This document shows positions 1 to 9,454 of a stretch of 37,884 nt of DNA, one piece after another; within the stretch, counting starts at the first letter, position 1, and each line of letters opens with the position of its first letter. The DNA comes from Halobacteriales archaeon SW_8_68_21 (GTDB taxonomy: Archaea; Halobacteriota; Halobacteria; Halobacteriales; Haloferacaceae): positions 1 through 37,884 of the forward strand of contig PXST01000021.1 in the NCBI GenBank assembly GCA_003023405.1, in the 5' to 3' direction. A program made the translations under genes and the position numbers. Under the pieces are notes generated by a model that made no database searches, had not been told where the DNA came from, and saw only the letters and a program-made list of their open reading frames with translations.

Positions 1-183
1 CGGCGTCGACGCGGCCCCCTCGAGGCGTTCGCCGAGGGGATCCGCCGCCACTACGAGGACCTCGCCGGGCGGATCGAAAGCGGGAGCCGGAGGGAAGCCA
101 CGACCGCATGTGGCCCGCGACCGAGCCGTCGTCGCCCGTTACAGAGGAGGACGCTCCGAAAACACGTACAACTCGGCCCATAG
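1..183 (+). CDS. C-terminal end of an unidentified protein (5' end outside window)
   Basis: Frame 1 is open from the window edge to a TAG at 181-183. The first 30 or so codons (containing LEAFAEGIRRHYEDLAG) show normal haloarchaeal codon use and an amphipathic helix. The last 25 residues are Arg-rich and look less like coding sequence, so the true end could be earlier if there is an undetected frame error. The family cannot be told from this fragment. The stop lies directly before the promoter of the TrmB-type regulator, which is consistent with an upstream gene on the same strand. Confidence 0.35.
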   Translation, partial: RRRRGPLEAFAEGIRRHYEDLAGRIESGSRREATTACGPRPSRRRPLQRRTLRKHVQLGP

Positions 184-219
184 TAAAAAGCTATAATCCC
201 CGCCCCCCATTTCCGCCAC

Positions 220-1272
220 ATGACGGAGGACCTTCGGGACACGCTCGACCGCGTCGGAGATCGGTTCAACCTCGGCGAGTACGAGATCGACGCGTACCTC
301 GCGGTGTTGGAGCACGGAGAGCTGACGGCGAGCGACATCGCCGACCGCACCGACATCCCACAGCCCCGCGTGTACGACACCGTTCGGAGCCTGTCGGACC
401 GTGGGCTGGTCGAACTCCGCGAGTCGCGGCCGATGAAGATCGTCGCCGTCGACCCCGAGGACGCCTTCGGCGACCTCCGCTCGTCGTTCGCGGAGATGGT
501 GGACGAGCTGGAGGCGCGCTACACCGCGCCGACCCGCGAGACGGAGGCGGTGTCGCTCGTGAAATCGCGGTCGACGATCCTCCGGTACCTCGAAGAGGTG
601 ATCGCGAACGCGGAGTACGAACTGGCGGTGTCGCTCACCCCGGGTCTCCTCAGGCGGTTCCGCGACGAACTCGCCGCGAAGGTCGCCGAAGGCGTCAGCG
701 TCGAACTGCTCGTCACGCCGGCGTCGAACGCGCCCGATCCGACCGAGTTCGACTATCTGGAGGTCGCGACCATCGCCCGCGCCCGTCGCGGGATCACCAC
801 GCCCGTCCTCGCGGTCGGCGACGGCGAGTACTCCGTGTACGCCACGCAGGACGCCTTACGCGACGACCGCGAGCGCTACGGGGTCATCTTCAATCGCTCC
901 GCGCTCGGCTTCCTCGTCTCCGGCTTCTTCGGGACCGTCCTATGGACGACCGCGGAGACGCTCGCCGCCGACGGGGCGGAGCGCCCCTTCCCGCGCCGCT
1001 ACGCCTCGATCCGGCGCGCCGTCAAGGACGTCCGCGAGTTCGACGGCGGGGAGTTCTACGCCACCGTCGAGGGGCGCGACATCGAGACGGGTGCCGACGT
1101 GACCGTCAGCGGCAAGCTCGTCGACGTCGCGTTCGTCGACACCGAGGAGGTGGCCTCGCTCGTCGTCGACACCGGGGACGGCCGCGTCGAGATCGGCGGT
1201 CGCGTCGCCGCCCTCGAAGACGTCGAGGGACAGGAGATCGTGATCGGCCGCGGCGAGCCGCCGGCGATTTGA
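220..1272 (+). CDS. trmB: TrmB-family transcriptional regulator (sugar-sensing type)
   Basis: A 350-residue protein with a winged helix-turn-helix at about residues 18-75; the recognition-helix region is [12 protein letters not shown]. It is followed by a coiled segment and a large C-terminal domain of the TrmB effector-binding type, ending in a small beta-rich part. The length fits full-size TrmB proteins, not the short HTH-only members. In Halobacterium a protein of this architecture controls sugar and central carbon metabolism genes; ligand and targets here are inferred only from family. A TATA-like box (192-197) is centred 25 nt before the ATG, so the mRNA is probably leaderless, which supports this start. 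The next gene is on the opposite strand, so it is probably transcribed alone. The symbol is a family name, not proof of orthology. Confidence 0.85.
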   Translation: MTEDLRDTLDRVGDRFNLGEYEIDAYLAVLEHGELTASDIADRTDIPQPRVYDTVRSLSDRGLVELRESRPMKIVAVDPEDAFGDLRSSFAEMVDELEARYTAPTRETEAVSLVKSRSTILRYLEEVIANAEYELAVSLTPGLLRRFRDELAAKVAEGVSVELLVTPASNAPDPTEFDYLEVATIARARRGITTPVLAVGDGEYSVYATQDALRDDRERYGVIFNRSALGFLVSGFFGTVLWTTAETLAADGAERPFPRRYASIRRAVKDVREFDGGEFYATVEGRDIETGADVTVSGKLVDVAFVDTEEVASLVVDTGDGRVEIGGRVAALEDVEGQEIVIGRGEPPAI

Positions 1273-1445
1273 GGCGGTCGGTGACGGCGCGAGTCGGTCG
1301 GGACCCCGACGTCGACTCGCTTCCCCGCGGCGAGTTGGACTGAACCGTGATCACGGTCGACGGTGACGGCGAGACTACGACGAGCGAGGCGGGCGCAGAC
1401 GACGCCCCGCTCCCGGGCGACGCGGACGACGACTGACCGCCCGGG

Positions 1446-1487
1446 CGGCGACTGACTCCGGCTCCGGCGACTGACTCCGGCTCCGGC
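1446..1487. repeat. Short tandem duplication (about 20 bp, two copies)
   Basis: The unit GGCGACTGACTCCGGCTCC occurs twice in tandem in the gap between the convergent ends of the TrmB-type gene and the DJ-1 gene. It contains in-frame stop codons, so it is noncoding. It is probably a slippage product and no function is suggested. Confidence 0.6.
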
Positions 1488-1490
1488 GAC

Positions 1491-2144
1491 CTACTCCGCG
1501 ACCGCGTACCGCCGCTCGTGCTCTATGACGGTCGCAACGCGGTCGGCGACGGCCTCCCCGAACTCTCGCTCGACGACGTAGAGCGCCAGATCCAGACCGG
1601 AGGTGACGCCGCCCGCGGTGAGAAGGTCGCCGTCGTCGACGACGCGCGCGTCGACGATCTCCGCGCCGGACTCGCGCAGTTCGTCGACCGCCGAGGCGTG
1701 CGTGACGGCGCGGCGACCGTCGGTGACGCCCGCCTCGGCGAGCAGCATCGACCCGGTACAGACGGAGGCGATCCGCGTGCCCGCCTCGTGATGCGCGACG
1801 AGCGCGCGCGGCACGTCCCCTTTCTGTGCTTCCGCCCACGCGCTCGCCGCCTCGTCCCGCGCGGTCCACCCGCCGCCCGGAACGACCAGCAGATCGGGGG
1901 CGTCGTCGGCCGCCGGGTCGGGGAGTGTCCCGTCCACCCCGACTCGGGTGCCGTGGCTCGCGGTCACTTCCTCGCGGTCGTCGAGCGCGACGTACCGGAC
2001 GCGGCCGGCGCGGTCGTCGCTCGTGGCCTCGTCCGTTCCGGCGTCGCTCTCGGCGGCGTAGTCGAGCGCGTAGTCGAACACCTCGTAGGGGCCGATCCCG
2101 TCCAGTTCGTCGAACCCGTCGTACAGCAGAACGTCGACGTTCAC
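1491..2144 (-). CDS. DJ-1/PfpI family protein (class I glutamine amidotransferase-like)
   Basis: The protein has 217 residues if started at the GTG at 2144 (VNVDVLLYDGFDELD). The longer frame upstream runs into carB and is Arg-rich, so it was not used. The Rossmann-like start, the segment LLVVPGGGW, and the nucleophile elbow SVCTGSMLLAEAG with its cysteine are typical of the DJ-1/PfpI superfamily, closest to the group related to isonitrile hydratases and AraC-type GATase domains. The late segment TAGGVTSGLDLALYVVE is also characteristic of that group. A specific reaction (isonitrile hydration, deglycase, protease or chaperone) cannot be assigned. It lies downstream of carB on the same strand with a gap of about 115 bp, so read-through from carB is possible. 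Confidence 0.85.
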   Translation of the reverse strand: MNVDVLLYDGFDELDGIGPYEVFDYALDYAAESDAGTDEATSDDRAGRVRYVALDDREEVTASHGTRVGVDGTLPDPAADDAPDLLVVPGGGWTARDEAASAWAEAQKGDVPRALVAHHEAGTRIASVCTGSMLLAEAGVTDGRRAVTHASAVDELRESGAEIVDARVVDDGDLLTAGGVTSGLDLALYVVEREFGEAVADRVATVIEHERRYAVAE

Positions 2145-2260
2145 GCCCCGACCGAGGGGGGCGGACCGCTTGTGCGTTCCCCTCTCATCGAGGTGGCGGC
2201 CTCGGTCTCGCGTTCGCCCGGCTTGCCTTCGCCCGACGTACTCGCTCCCGGCCGCCCGGC

Positions 2261-5200
2261 CTATTCGCCTGTGCCCCAATTCGCGACGCGCTTCGGCCGG
2301 TCGGAGACCGCCATCACGTCGAGGTCGTCGGCCGCGTGGTCGAGCGCCTCCAGCGCCGCCTTCGCGGAGGCGTCCGTCGAGAAGTAGGTGATCTCCTCTT
2401 CGACTGCCACTTCGAGCAGGTCACGCTGGCGCGAGACGATCAGGTCGAGTTCGCCGCGCTTGGCGGCCTCGATCAGGTCCGTCGCCTCGCTGAGTCCGAA
2501 GTGTTCCGCGTAGCCGGCGACGAGGGCCTCGCCCGCCTCGGTCCCCGGGTCGGGGAACTCCTCGGCGGAGAGGTCGACGACGGCGGTGCCGGACTCCGGG
2601 ATCGGCTTCCCGGTCGAGTCCTGCGCCTTGTCGTACGCCTTGCCGAAGGAGGTGGCCGTGCCCATCACTTCGCCCGTCGACTTCATCTCCGGGCCGAGCC
2701 GGGGGTCCGACCCCGGCAAGCGGTCGAACGGGAGGACGACTTCCTTCACGGAGCGGTGTTCCGGGATCTGCTCGTCGACATCGAGATCGTCGAGGGTGAG
2801 GTCGTCGGTCATCACCTTCGCCGCGAGCTTCGCGATTGGGACGCCAGTCGCCTTCGAGACGAAGGGGACGGTCCGCGAGGAGCGCGGGTTCGCCTCCAGC
2901 ACGTACACCTCGCTTTGGGCCTCGGGGTCGTCGACGCTCGTCACCGCGAGTTGGACGTTGAGCAGGCCGACCGTGTCGAGCGCGCGGGCGATGTCCTCCG
3001 TGACCTCGCGCACCCGGCCGAGCGTCTCGTCGGCGAGCGAGCGTGGCGGGATCATACAGGCGGAGTCGCCCGAGTGAACGCCCGCGCTCTCGACGTGTTC
3101 CATCACGCCGCCCAGCAGGACCGCTTCCCCGTCCGCGACGGCGTCGACGTCCAGTTCGACCGCGTCGTCGAGGAACTGGTCGACTAAGATTGGCTTGTCC
3201 GGCGAGACGCGGACCGCCTCCTCGATGTACTCCTCTAGCTCCGCGTCGTCCTCGACGACTCGCATCGCGCGCCCGCCGAGGACGTAGGAGGGGCGCACCA
3301 AGACGGGGTAGCCGATCTCGTGGGCGAGTTCGAGCGCCTCGGACTCGCTCGTGGCCGTGCCGCCGTCGGGCTGGGCGATCCCCAGTTCGTCCATCAGGAC
3401 GTTGAACCGGTCGCGGTCCTCCGCGAGGTCCATCGCCTCCACGCTCGTACCCATGATCTCGCAGTCCAGCCCGCGACGCTCGATCTCCGCGGCGAGCGGT
3501 TCGCCCACGTTGACCGAGGTCTGCCCGCCGAACTGGACCATCACGCCGTCCGCGCCGGTCGTCTCGATCACGTCGGCGATCTCTTCGGCCGAGATGGGCT
3601 CGAAGAACAGCCCGTCGGAGGTGTCGTAGTCGGTCGAGACCGTCTCCGGGTTGTTGTTGATCACGTGTGCACCGATCCCGAGTTCGCGGAGCGCGCGGAC
3701 CGCGTGGACCGCGCAGTAGTCGAACTCGACGCCCTGTCCGATGCGGATCGGGCCGCCGCCGACGACCACGACGCTCTCGACGTCCGGGTCGACGCGGACC
3801 TCGTTCGCCGCGCCGGCGGTGTCGGCCCCCTGAAGGAACTCCGGCAGCCGCGCGGAGTAGTAGTACGGCGTCGAGGCCTCGAACTCGCCAGCGCAGGTGT
3901 CGACCTGCTTGTACGTGCGGTCCGGGACCGCGCTCTCGACCTGTCCAACGTCGGCGTCGACGCCGCCCGCGGTCGCGGTCGCCGCGATCTCCGCGTCGGT
4001 GCGGCCCACCATCGCCGCCTCGGTGAAGTCGCCCTCGCCGGCCGCGGCGGTCCCGTCTGCGATCCGCTCGAAGCGCTCGACGTACCAGCGGTGGATGTCG
4101 GTGAGGTCGATCACGTCGTCGACGCCGTACCCGCGGTCGAACGCCTCGAACATCGCGTACGGGCGGTCCGGGCTGGGGCGTTCGAGGTACTCCGACTCCA
4201 GCTCCGCGTCGGACACCTCCGCGAGGTCGACGGCGGGGTCGTACTCGGAGGAACGGAGCGCCTTCACCATGCTCTCCTCGAACGTCCGGCCGATCGACAT
4301 CGCCTCGCCGGTAGACTTCATCGCCGTGCCCAGCTCGAAGTCGACGTCGTCGAACTTGTCGATGGGCCAGCGCGGTACCTTCGTCACCACGTAGTCGATG
4401 GCCGGCTCGAAGGCGGCGGTCGTCTCGCCGGTGATCTCGTTGTCGATCTCGTGGAGCCGCTTGCCCAAGGCGACCTTCGCGGTGACGCGGGCGATCGGGT
4501 AGCCGGTCGCCTTCGACGCGAGCGCGGAGGAACGGGAGACGCGGGGGTTCACCTCGACGACGCGGTACTCGCCGCCCGGCGTGCCGTCGTCGTGCCACGC
4601 GAACTGGATGTTACAGCCGCCCTGAATGCCGAGATCGCGGATCACTTCGAGCGCGGCGTCGCGCATCTCTTGGTGACCGTCGTCGGGGATCACCTGTGAC
4701 GGCGTGACGACCGTCGACTCGCCGGTGTGGATCCCCATCGGGTCGATGTTCTCCATGTTACAGATGATGATACAGGAGTCGTCCGCGTCCCGCATCACCT
4801 CGTACTCCAGTTCGACCCAGCCCGCGATGGACTCGGTGACGAGCACCTCGCTGTTCCGCGAGAGCCGGAGTCCCTTGCGGACCCGCTCGACCAGTTCCTC
4901 GAACTCGTCGACGACGCCGGAGCCGGAGCCGCCGAGCGTGTACGTCGTCCGCGCGATGACGGGGAGGCCCCCCACGTCGTCGACGGCCGACTGGACGCGC
5001 TCTCGGAACGCCGCCTCGTCGAAGTCGGTGACCGACTCGTCGTCGTCCAGCGAAATGGTCGTCGACTTCGGAACCGGCTGACCGAGATCCTCCATCCGCT
5101 GACGGAACAGGTCGCGGTCCTCCGTCGCGTAGATGGTGTCCAACGGCGTCCCCATCACCTCGACGTCGTGCTCCGCTAAGATTCCCTGCTCCGCGAGTTC

Positions 5201-5491
5201 CGCGGTGACGTTGAGGCCGGTCTGGCCGCCGAGGCCGGCGATGACGCCGTCCGGCTCCTCGATCCGGACGACCTCCGCGATGGCCTCGGGCGTGATCGGC
5301 TCGATGTACACCCGGTCGGCCGTCTCCGGATCGGTCATGATCGTCGCCGGATTCGAGTTCACCAGGACGACGCGAGCGCCCTCCTCCTGAAGGGCACGAC
5401 ACGCCTGCGCGCCGGAGTAGTCGAACTCGGCCGCCTGTCCGATCTGTATCGGTCCGCTGCCGATGAGTAGAATCGTCCGGTCCTCGCTCAT
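2261..5491 (-). CDS. carB: Carbamoyl-phosphate synthase large subunit
   Basis: A 1076-residue protein, normal for CarB. It makes carbamoyl phosphate from bicarbonate, ammonia (from the small subunit CarA) and two ATP, for arginine and pyrimidine synthesis in the cytosol. The duplicated architecture is clear. The first ATP-grasp half begins with LLIGSGPIQIGQAAEFDYSG and includes ARTTYTLGGSGSG. The second half begins near VVVVGGGPIRIGQGVEFDY and includes VRPSYVLGGRAM. A C-terminal MGS-like allosteric domain follows the segment MKSTGEVMGTATSFGKA. A TATA-like box at 5515-5522 is centred 27 nt upstream of the ATG, implying a leaderless transcript, with an inverted-repeat array immediately upstream. 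No carA is present in the window, although carA often sits next to carB in other archaea. Confidence 0.97.
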   Translation of the reverse strand: MSEDRTILLIGSGPIQIGQAAEFDYSGAQACRALQEEGARVVLVNSNPATIMTDPETADRVYIEPITPEAIAEVVRIEEPDGVIAGLGGQTGLNVTAELAEQGILAEHDVEVMGTPLDTIYATEDRDLFRQRMEDLGQPVPKSTTISLDDDESVTDFDEAAFRERVQSAVDDVGGLPVIARTTYTLGGSGSGVVDEFEELVERVRKGLRLSRNSEVLVTESIAGWVELEYEVMRDADDSCIIICNMENIDPMGIHTGESTVVTPSQVIPDDGHQEMRDAALEVIRDLGIQGGCNIQFAWHDDGTPGGEYRVVEVNPRVSRSSALASKATGYPIARVTAKVALGKRLHEIDNEITGETTAAFEPAIDYVVTKVPRWPIDKFDDVDFELGTAMKSTGEAMSIGRTFEESMVKALRSSEYDPAVDLAEVSDAELESEYLERPSPDRPYAMFEAFDRGYGVDDVIDLTDIHRWYVERFERIADGTAAAGEGDFTEAAMVGRTDAEIAATATAGGVDADVGQVESAVPDRTYKQVDTCAGEFEASTPYYYSARLPEFLQGADTAGAANEVRVDPDVESVVVVGGGPIRIGQGVEFDYCAVHAVRALRELGIGAHVINNNPETVSTDYDTSDGLFFEPISAEEIADVIETTGADGVMVQFGGQTSVNVGEPLAAEIERRGLDCEIMGTSVEAMDLAEDRDRFNVLMDELGIAQPDGGTATSESEALELAHEIGYPVLVRPSYVLGGRAMRVVEDDAELEEYIEEAVRVSPDKPILVDQFLDDAVELDVDAVADGEAVLLGGVMEHVESAGVHSGDSACMIPPRSLADETLGRVREVTEDIARALDTVGLLNVQLAVTSVDDPEAQSEVYVLEANPRSSRTVPFVSKATGVPIAKLAAKVMTDDLTLDDLDVDEQIPEHRSVKEVVLPFDRLPGSDPRLGPEMKSTGEVMGTATSFGKAYDKAQDSTGKPIPESGTAVVDLSAEEFPDPGTEAGEALVAGYAEHFGLSEATDLIEAAKRGELDLIVSRQRDLLEVAVEEEITYFSTDASAKAALEALDHAADDLDVMAVSDRPKRVANWGTGE

Positions 5492-5514
5492 TACGCGGAC
5501 GGAATACGCTCATC

Positions 5515-5569
5515 GTAATAAGGTCGGCGGTAGAGTACGAATCTCGCAACGAGTTTGCGATTTTCGCAA
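5515..5569 (-). promoter_or_regulatory. carB promoter with three TCGCAA half-sites
   Basis: Read on the minus strand, the TATA-like box CTTATTAC (5515-5522) lies 27 nt before the carB ATG. Upstream are TCGCAA (5545-5550), TTGCGA (5555-5560) and TCGCAA (5564-5569). These form two overlapping inverted repeats: TTGCGA-N3-TCGCAA, and TCGCAA-N4-TTGCGA. The arrangement fits a dimeric regulator acting next to the TATA box. The protein that binds is unknown; Lrp-type regulators are a candidate only because they often control amino-acid genes in archaea. Confidence 0.55.
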
Positions 5570-5585
5570 GCCAATTCGTCTCACG

Positions 5586-5774
5586 GTGGTTGGTGTCGTT
5601 CCTCACGATTCGTGGGGACCGATCAGAATCGCGCTCGTCGACGCGCTCGATGCGCTCGCTGTCGGGGGCGATCTCCGGCCGATAGGAGAGTACGACGACC
5701 GGGTCGACTTCCGAAACGTCGTCGTCGACTACCGGGACAGGGTCTGTCGGTTCGATCCGATCGTGACGCCGTAG
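5586..5774 (+). CDS. Possible small protein of 62 aa (uncertain)
   Basis: A GTG-started frame reading VVGVVPHDSWGPIRIALVDA and onward, ending at a TAG. Its composition is less Arg-rich than the surrounding shadow frames, and third positions are mostly G or C. It begins just to the right of the carB operator, so the two genes would be divergent, and it ends 16 bp from the convergent small HTH gene. No family is recognised. It could be a small real gene, a decayed remnant, or chance. Confidence 0.3.
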   Translation: MVGVVPHDSWGPIRIALVDALDALAVGGDLRPIGEYDDRVDFRNVVVDYRDRVCRFDPIVTP

Positions 5775-5790
5775 CCGACGGGAGCGGTGG

Positions 5791-6015
5791 TCACGTTTCG
5801 AGCCGATACCGGTACGGCTGACCCGCGATGACCTCGATCTCGCCGCGTTCGGCCCGACGCCCCAACACCGTGGCGACGCGGTGCGGGCTGTCGATCTCCT
5901 CGCGGTCGTTACACTCCTCGACGAGGGCGAGGATCTCCCGCGCCGTCAGCGGCTCGTCGGCCTCGGCAAGCACGCCGCGGATCCGCTCGTACCGGTCGTA
6001 TTCGCCGGCACTCAT
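5791..6015 (-). CDS. Small winged-helix-like protein (74 aa)
   Basis: The 74-residue sequence contains YERIRGVLAEADEPLTAREI, ALVEE, PHRVATVLGRRAERGEIEVI and a terminal RYRL. This is the pattern of a single winged helix-turn-helix domain: helix, turn, recognition helix around HRVATVLGR, then a beta wing. A CTATAT box (about 6039-6045) is centred 27 nt upstream of the ATG, so the mRNA is probably leaderless and the start is well supported. Short HTH proteins like this are common in haloarchaea and most have no assigned role. It is upstream of carB on the same strand, but about 300 bp and another promoter separate them. A role in carB control is possible but unproven. Confidence 0.75.
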   Translation of the reverse strand: MSAGEYDRYERIRGVLAEADEPLTAREILALVEECNDREEIDSPHRVATVLGRRAERGEIEVIAGQPYRYRLET

Positions 6016-6153
6016 GTGTCTTACATACGGTATGCGAACATATAGAGTTCAGTGAGACAGGAGTCAGACGGCTGTCTGACACGAGGGCTGTGGCGGCCGT
6101 GTTCGACCGTTTCGGGCGTCCACCGGAGCGGTGGGAGAAGCGATCGGGAGTTT

Positions 6154-6687
6154 TCAGACGTACGGATCCTCGGCCTCGAGGTCCCGTTCTGCGCGGTACT
6201 GCTCGACGAACTCGCTCACGTCGAACTCGACCATCTCCCGTTCGAACGCCGACAGCGCCTCGTCGTCGTCGGCATGACTCACGGCGTGTTCCATCAGTTC
6301 GACCACGAGCTCGACGACGACCTCGTGGAGTCGCCGGGAGTCGAAGTCGGTCACCCACGCCATCGCGTACCCGACGTCCGCGTTCTCGCTGGCGTCGTGT
6401 ACGACGACGGCCTCCGGAAACTCCTCTAAGACGACGCCGAGCAGGTGCGGCGTGTCGAACTCCGGCATCTCCTCGCTGGTAGTCTCGATCGCCTCGCGGA
6501 GGACGTCGATCAAAAAGTCCGGGAGGAACCGCTCCGGCGGGTGAACGTCCATCACGACCGCGTGGGTCTCGCCGCAGTCGCACTCGTACTCGCGCATCCC
6601 GAGGTCCAGTTCGCCGACGCCGATCGCCTCCCCGCAGGGCAGCTCCAGCGCGTTCTCGTCGCCGCCGGGGACGCGGGGCTGAGACAT
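6154..6687 (-). CDS. DUF5815-like haloarchaeal protein (177 aa)
   Basis: An acidic cytosolic protein of 177 residues. The N-terminus has a cysteine-bearing segment (LPCGEAIG, then YECDCGETHAVVMDVHPPERF) that could form a small metal site from Cys in PCG and the CDC pair. A mostly helical C-terminal part contains DVGYAMAWVTDFDSRRLHEV. To my knowledge this matches the conserved haloarchaeal family DUF5815, whose function is unknown. A TTTTAA box (6712-6717) is centred 27 nt before the ATG, which supports the start and a leaderless transcript. It lies downstream of the cdc48 and small acidic genes on the same strand but has its own promoter. Confidence 0.8.
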   Translation of the reverse strand: MSQPRVPGGDENALELPCGEAIGVGELDLGMREYECDCGETHAVVMDVHPPERFLPDFLIDVLREAIETTSEEMPEFDTPHLLGVVLEEFPEAVVVHDASENADVGYAMAWVTDFDSRRLHEVVVELVVELMEHAVSHADDDEALSAFEREMVEFDVSEFVEQYRAERDLEAEDPYV

Positions 6688-6792
6688 ACCTTCTCTTGGC
6701 CGCTCGCGGGATTAAAAGGCGCGGAACGCGTCGCTGCGTCGCCGGCGAAGGAACCGTGTGGGATCGTTCCGCTACTCGAAGTCCTCGTCGTC

Positions 6793-6993
6793 CTATTCGC
6801 CGCCACCGTCCTCGCCTTCCGCGTCGGAACTCTCGTCTCCGCCGTGCGTCTCGATCTCCGCTTCGACTTCGATCTCGATCCCGTTCGTCTCGTACGTCGC
6901 CTCGATCGTCTCGGCGTCGTCGCGTTCGATCTCCAGTTCGTCGCGGTCGACTTCCACTTCGATCTCCACGTCGACGGTCACGTCGTCTGACAT
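6793..6993 (-). CDS. Small acidic protein (66 aa)
   Basis: The first 50 residues alternate hydrophobic and acidic residues (VTVDVEIEVEVDRDELEIE, then GIEIEVEAEIET), as in beta strands of a halophilic protein. The tail is a disordered GGDESSDAEGEDGGG. It begins 27 bp after the cdc48 stop on the same strand, which suggests co-transcription with cdc48. The strict alternation of hydrophobic and acidic residues argues that it is a real product. No domain is recognised. Confidence 0.6.
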   Translation of the reverse strand: MSDDVTVDVEIEVEVDRDELEIERDDAETIEATYETNGIEIEVEAEIETHGGDESSDAEGEDGGGE

Positions 6994-7020
6994 ACTCGGC
7001 AGTCGGTACGGCGCGCGTAC

Positions 7021-9048
7021 TCAAAAACGGTCGGTAGCGCGGGATCGGGAGGGGGGGGGGCCGCCCCCTTTGAACTGCTCTCTGACGTCCTCGTAGTACG
7101 CGAGGATGTCGTCGTTGATCGTCGGGCGAACGGACTCCATTGCCCGCCGGAAGTGCTTCATCTCCACCTCCTCGGCGTCGTCGTCGTCGCGTAGCGCCTC
7201 AATGGCAGCCTCGCGGGCGATCCCCTCCAGATCGGAGCCGACGTAGCCGTCGGTGATCTCGGCGATCTCGCGGAGGCCCACGTCGGGCGCGAGCGGGGTG
7301 TTCTGCGTGTGGATGTCGAGGATCTGCTCGCGGCCCTCCTGATCGGGCTGCCCGATCATCACGAGTCGGTCGAACCGCCCCGAGCGCAGCAGCGCGGGGT
7401 CGATCATGTCCGGGCGGTTGGTCGCGCCGATGACCATCACGTCGCCCATGTCTTCGAGCCCGTCAAGCTCGGTGAGGAGCTGGTTGACGACGCGCTCTGA
7501 GACGTTGTTCCCGGCATCCTGTCCGCGGGCGGGCGCGAGGCTGTCGAGTTCGTCGAAGAAGATGATCGTCGGGCTCACCTGCCGGGCCTTCCGGAAGGTC
7601 TGTCTGATCGCCTTCTCCGACTCGCCGACCCACTTCGAGAGCAGCTGCGGACCCCTGACGGAGATGAAGTTCGCGTTCGTCTCGTTGGCGACCGCCTTCG
7701 CCATCAGCGTCTTTCCGGTGCCCGGCGGGCCGTACAGCAACACCCCCTTCGGGGCGTTGACGCCCATCCGGTCGAACTTCCCCGGCGAGGTGAGCGGCCA
7801 CTCCACCGACTCCTGGACCTGCTTTTGGGCCTCGCTGAGTCCGCCGACGTCGTTCCACGAGATCTTCGGTAGCTCGACGAGCACCTCGCGCATCGCCGAC
7901 GGCTCCACCTCGTTGAGCGCGCCCGAGAAGTCGTCGCGCTTGACGATCATCCGGTCGATGAGGCTCGGCGGCACCTCCTCCTCGTCCAAGTCGATCTCCG
8001 GGAGGTACCGGCGCAGCGCCTTCATCGCGGCCTCCTTCGTGAGGCTCTCGATGTCCGCGCCGACGAATCCGTGCGTCTCGTCGGCGAGGTGATCCAGGCT
8101 CACGTCGTCCGACAGCGGCATCCCGCGGGTGTGGATCTGGAGGATCTCCTTGCGGCCCACCTCGTCTGGGACGCCGATCTCGATCTCGCGGTCGAACCGA
8201 CCGGGGCGGCGGAGCGCGGGGTCGACGCTGTCGACGCGGTTCGTCGCGCCGATGACGATCACCTGCCCGCGCGTCTCCAGCCCGTCCATCATCGTCAACA
8301 GCTGGGCGACGACGCGGCGCTCGACCTCGCCGGTGACGTCCTCGCGTTTCGGCGCGATCGAGTCCAGCTCGTCGATGAAGATGATCGAGGGCGACTCCTC
8401 TTTCGCGTCCTCGAAGATCTCCCTGAGCTGCTGTTCGGACTCGCCGTAGTACTTCGAGATGATCTCCGGGCCGGCGATCGAGAAGAACGAGGCCGATGTC
8501 TCGTTGGCGACGGCCTTCGCCAGCAGCGTCTTCCCGGTGCCCGGCGGGCCGTGGAGCAGGACGCCCTGCGGCGGCTCGATGCCGAGCTTCGAGAAGATCT
8601 GCGGGTGCTTCATCGGCAGCTCGACCATCTCGCGGACGCGCTGGATCTCCGACTGGAGGCCGCCGATGTCCTCGTAGGTGATCCCGCCGCCCGTCTTCTC
8701 GAATCCGGAAATCGGCTCCTCACGCAGCTCGACCTCCGTGTCCTCGGTAATGAGACAGACGCCGTCGGGCTCCGTCTCGACCGCGATGAGCGGGATCGCC
8801 TGCCCGGGCGACCGCATGAACGGGTGGTTCGTCGACGACATCACGGGGACGATGTCGCGTTCGACGACCGGCCGCTTGAGGATCTGGCGTTTTACCATGC
8901 CAGCGGCGTCGGAGCCGAACTGGACCGACGCCTCCTCGGGCGGGGCCAAGACGAGCTTGTCGGCCTTCTCCGCCTCTGCCTTCCGGATCGTGACGCGCTC
9001 GCCGATGCCGACATCGGCGTTCTGGCGAGTGAACCCGTCCACCCGCAC
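7021..9048 (-). CDS. CDC48/VCP-type AAA+ ATPase, N-domain broken by a frameshift
   Basis: An ATP-driven unfoldase of the Cdc48/p97/VAT family, acting as a cytosolic hexamer. D1 has Walker A GPPGTGKT after GVLLHG and Walker [16 protein letters not shown]2 has a second GPPGTGKT after GVLLYG, Walker [16 protein letters not shown], and the pore-type segment [12 protein letters not shown]. Both ATPase rings look intact. The only in-frame start downstream of the break is the GTG at 9048, giving 675 residues against about 740 for the usual haloarchaeal form. The homologous frame in fact stays open to 9132 ([12 protein letters not shown]) but has no start codon there. The native start and first 11 codons sit in another frame at 9129-9161. 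A run of ten G (7051-7060) near the 3' end is a further indel-prone spot, and the last dozen residues may be affected. This is either a shortened active copy, a decaying paralogue, or an assembly error. Confidence 0.9.
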   Translation of the reverse strand: MRVDGFTRQNADVGIGERVTIRKAEAEKADKLVLAPPEEASVQFGSDAAGMVKRQILKRPVVERDIVPVMSSTNHPFMRSPGQAIPLIAVETEPDGVCLITEDTEVELREEPISGFEKTGGGITYEDIGGLQSEIQRVREMVELPMKHPQIFSKLGIEPPQGVLLHGPPGTGKTLLAKAVANETSASFFSIAGPEIISKYYGESEQQLREIFEDAKEESPSIIFIDELDSIAPKREDVTGEVERRVVAQLLTMMDGLETRGQVIVIGATNRVDSVDPALRRPGRFDREIEIGVPDEVGRKEILQIHTRGMPLSDDVSLDHLADETHGFVGADIESLTKEAAMKALRRYLPEIDLDEEEVPPSLIDRMIVKRDDFSGALNEVEPSAMREVLVELPKISWNDVGGLSEAQKQVQESVEWPLTSPGKFDRMGVNAPKGVLLYGPPGTGKTLMAKAVANETNANFISVRGPQLLSKWVGESEKAIRQTFRKARQVSPTIIFFDELDSLAPARGQDAGNNVSERVVNQLLTELDGLEDMGDVMVIGATNRPDMIDPALLRSGRFDRLVMIGQPDQEGREQILDIHTQNTPLAPDVGLREIAEITDGYVGSDLEGIAREAAIEALRDDDDAEEVEMKHFRRAMESVRPTINDDILAYYEDVREQFKGGGPPPSRSRATDRF

Positions 9049-9161
9049 GGTGTCGGTGTTCCAGTCCTGGCGGTCGGCGCGCCAGACTTTCGCGGCCGTG
9101 GTGTCTGCACCCTCGATCTCGATGATGTCGCCTTCGCCACTTCGAGTTGGACTTCGTTCAT
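9049..9161 (-). pseudogene. Displaced 5' end of the cdc48 gene (native start, out of frame)
   Basis: ATG at 9161 with a GAGG ribosome-binding motif at 9166-9169 starts [11 protein letters not shown], the familiar beginning of haloarchaeal Cdc48. At 9129-9132 the sequence jumps to the codons for [12 protein letters not shown], which in family members comes about 24 residues later, and in a different frame. The join falls on a GGCG shared by both sides. This suggests loss of about 76 bp; that number comes from my memory of the family sequence, not from an alignment. The original frame runs on as an 89-codon nonsense product ending at 8892. The lost piece belongs to the double-psi barrel of the N domain. 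Confidence 0.8.
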
Positions 9162-9454
9162 GATTCCTCGGGGGGGATGTTCGTATCTGGTTCCGGTCCG
9201 GGAATAAGCCTGTTGCCCGTGTGGGAGCTATCGATCCGATCCGCGGGATCGGCGGCCGCGAAAGGCTGTGTTATCATATATCACGGTACGGATTCCGGTC
9301 TTAAAACCCCGTCGTAACTGTGCGTTTTCGCTGTTTCGCCCCGGCGGCGCTCACGACGACCGGGCCTGAACGACGCCGACAAACCCGTCGATCGGGACGC
9401 GTTCGGACCCCGCCGATCAGGGGGTATTTGTCCCTCGCTGGCCTCCGATGGGCC

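Noticed and set aside
1347..1436. 29-codon GTG frame reading ITVDGDGETTTSEAG between the TrmB-type and DJ-1 genes
   Set aside because: Acidic and protein-like but too short, with no promoter or family support; it could be chance or a remnant.
1826..3187. Long plus-strand open frame opposite the DJ-1 and carB genes
   Set aside because: Very Arg-rich composition and complementary to well-supported genes; a typical high-GC shadow.
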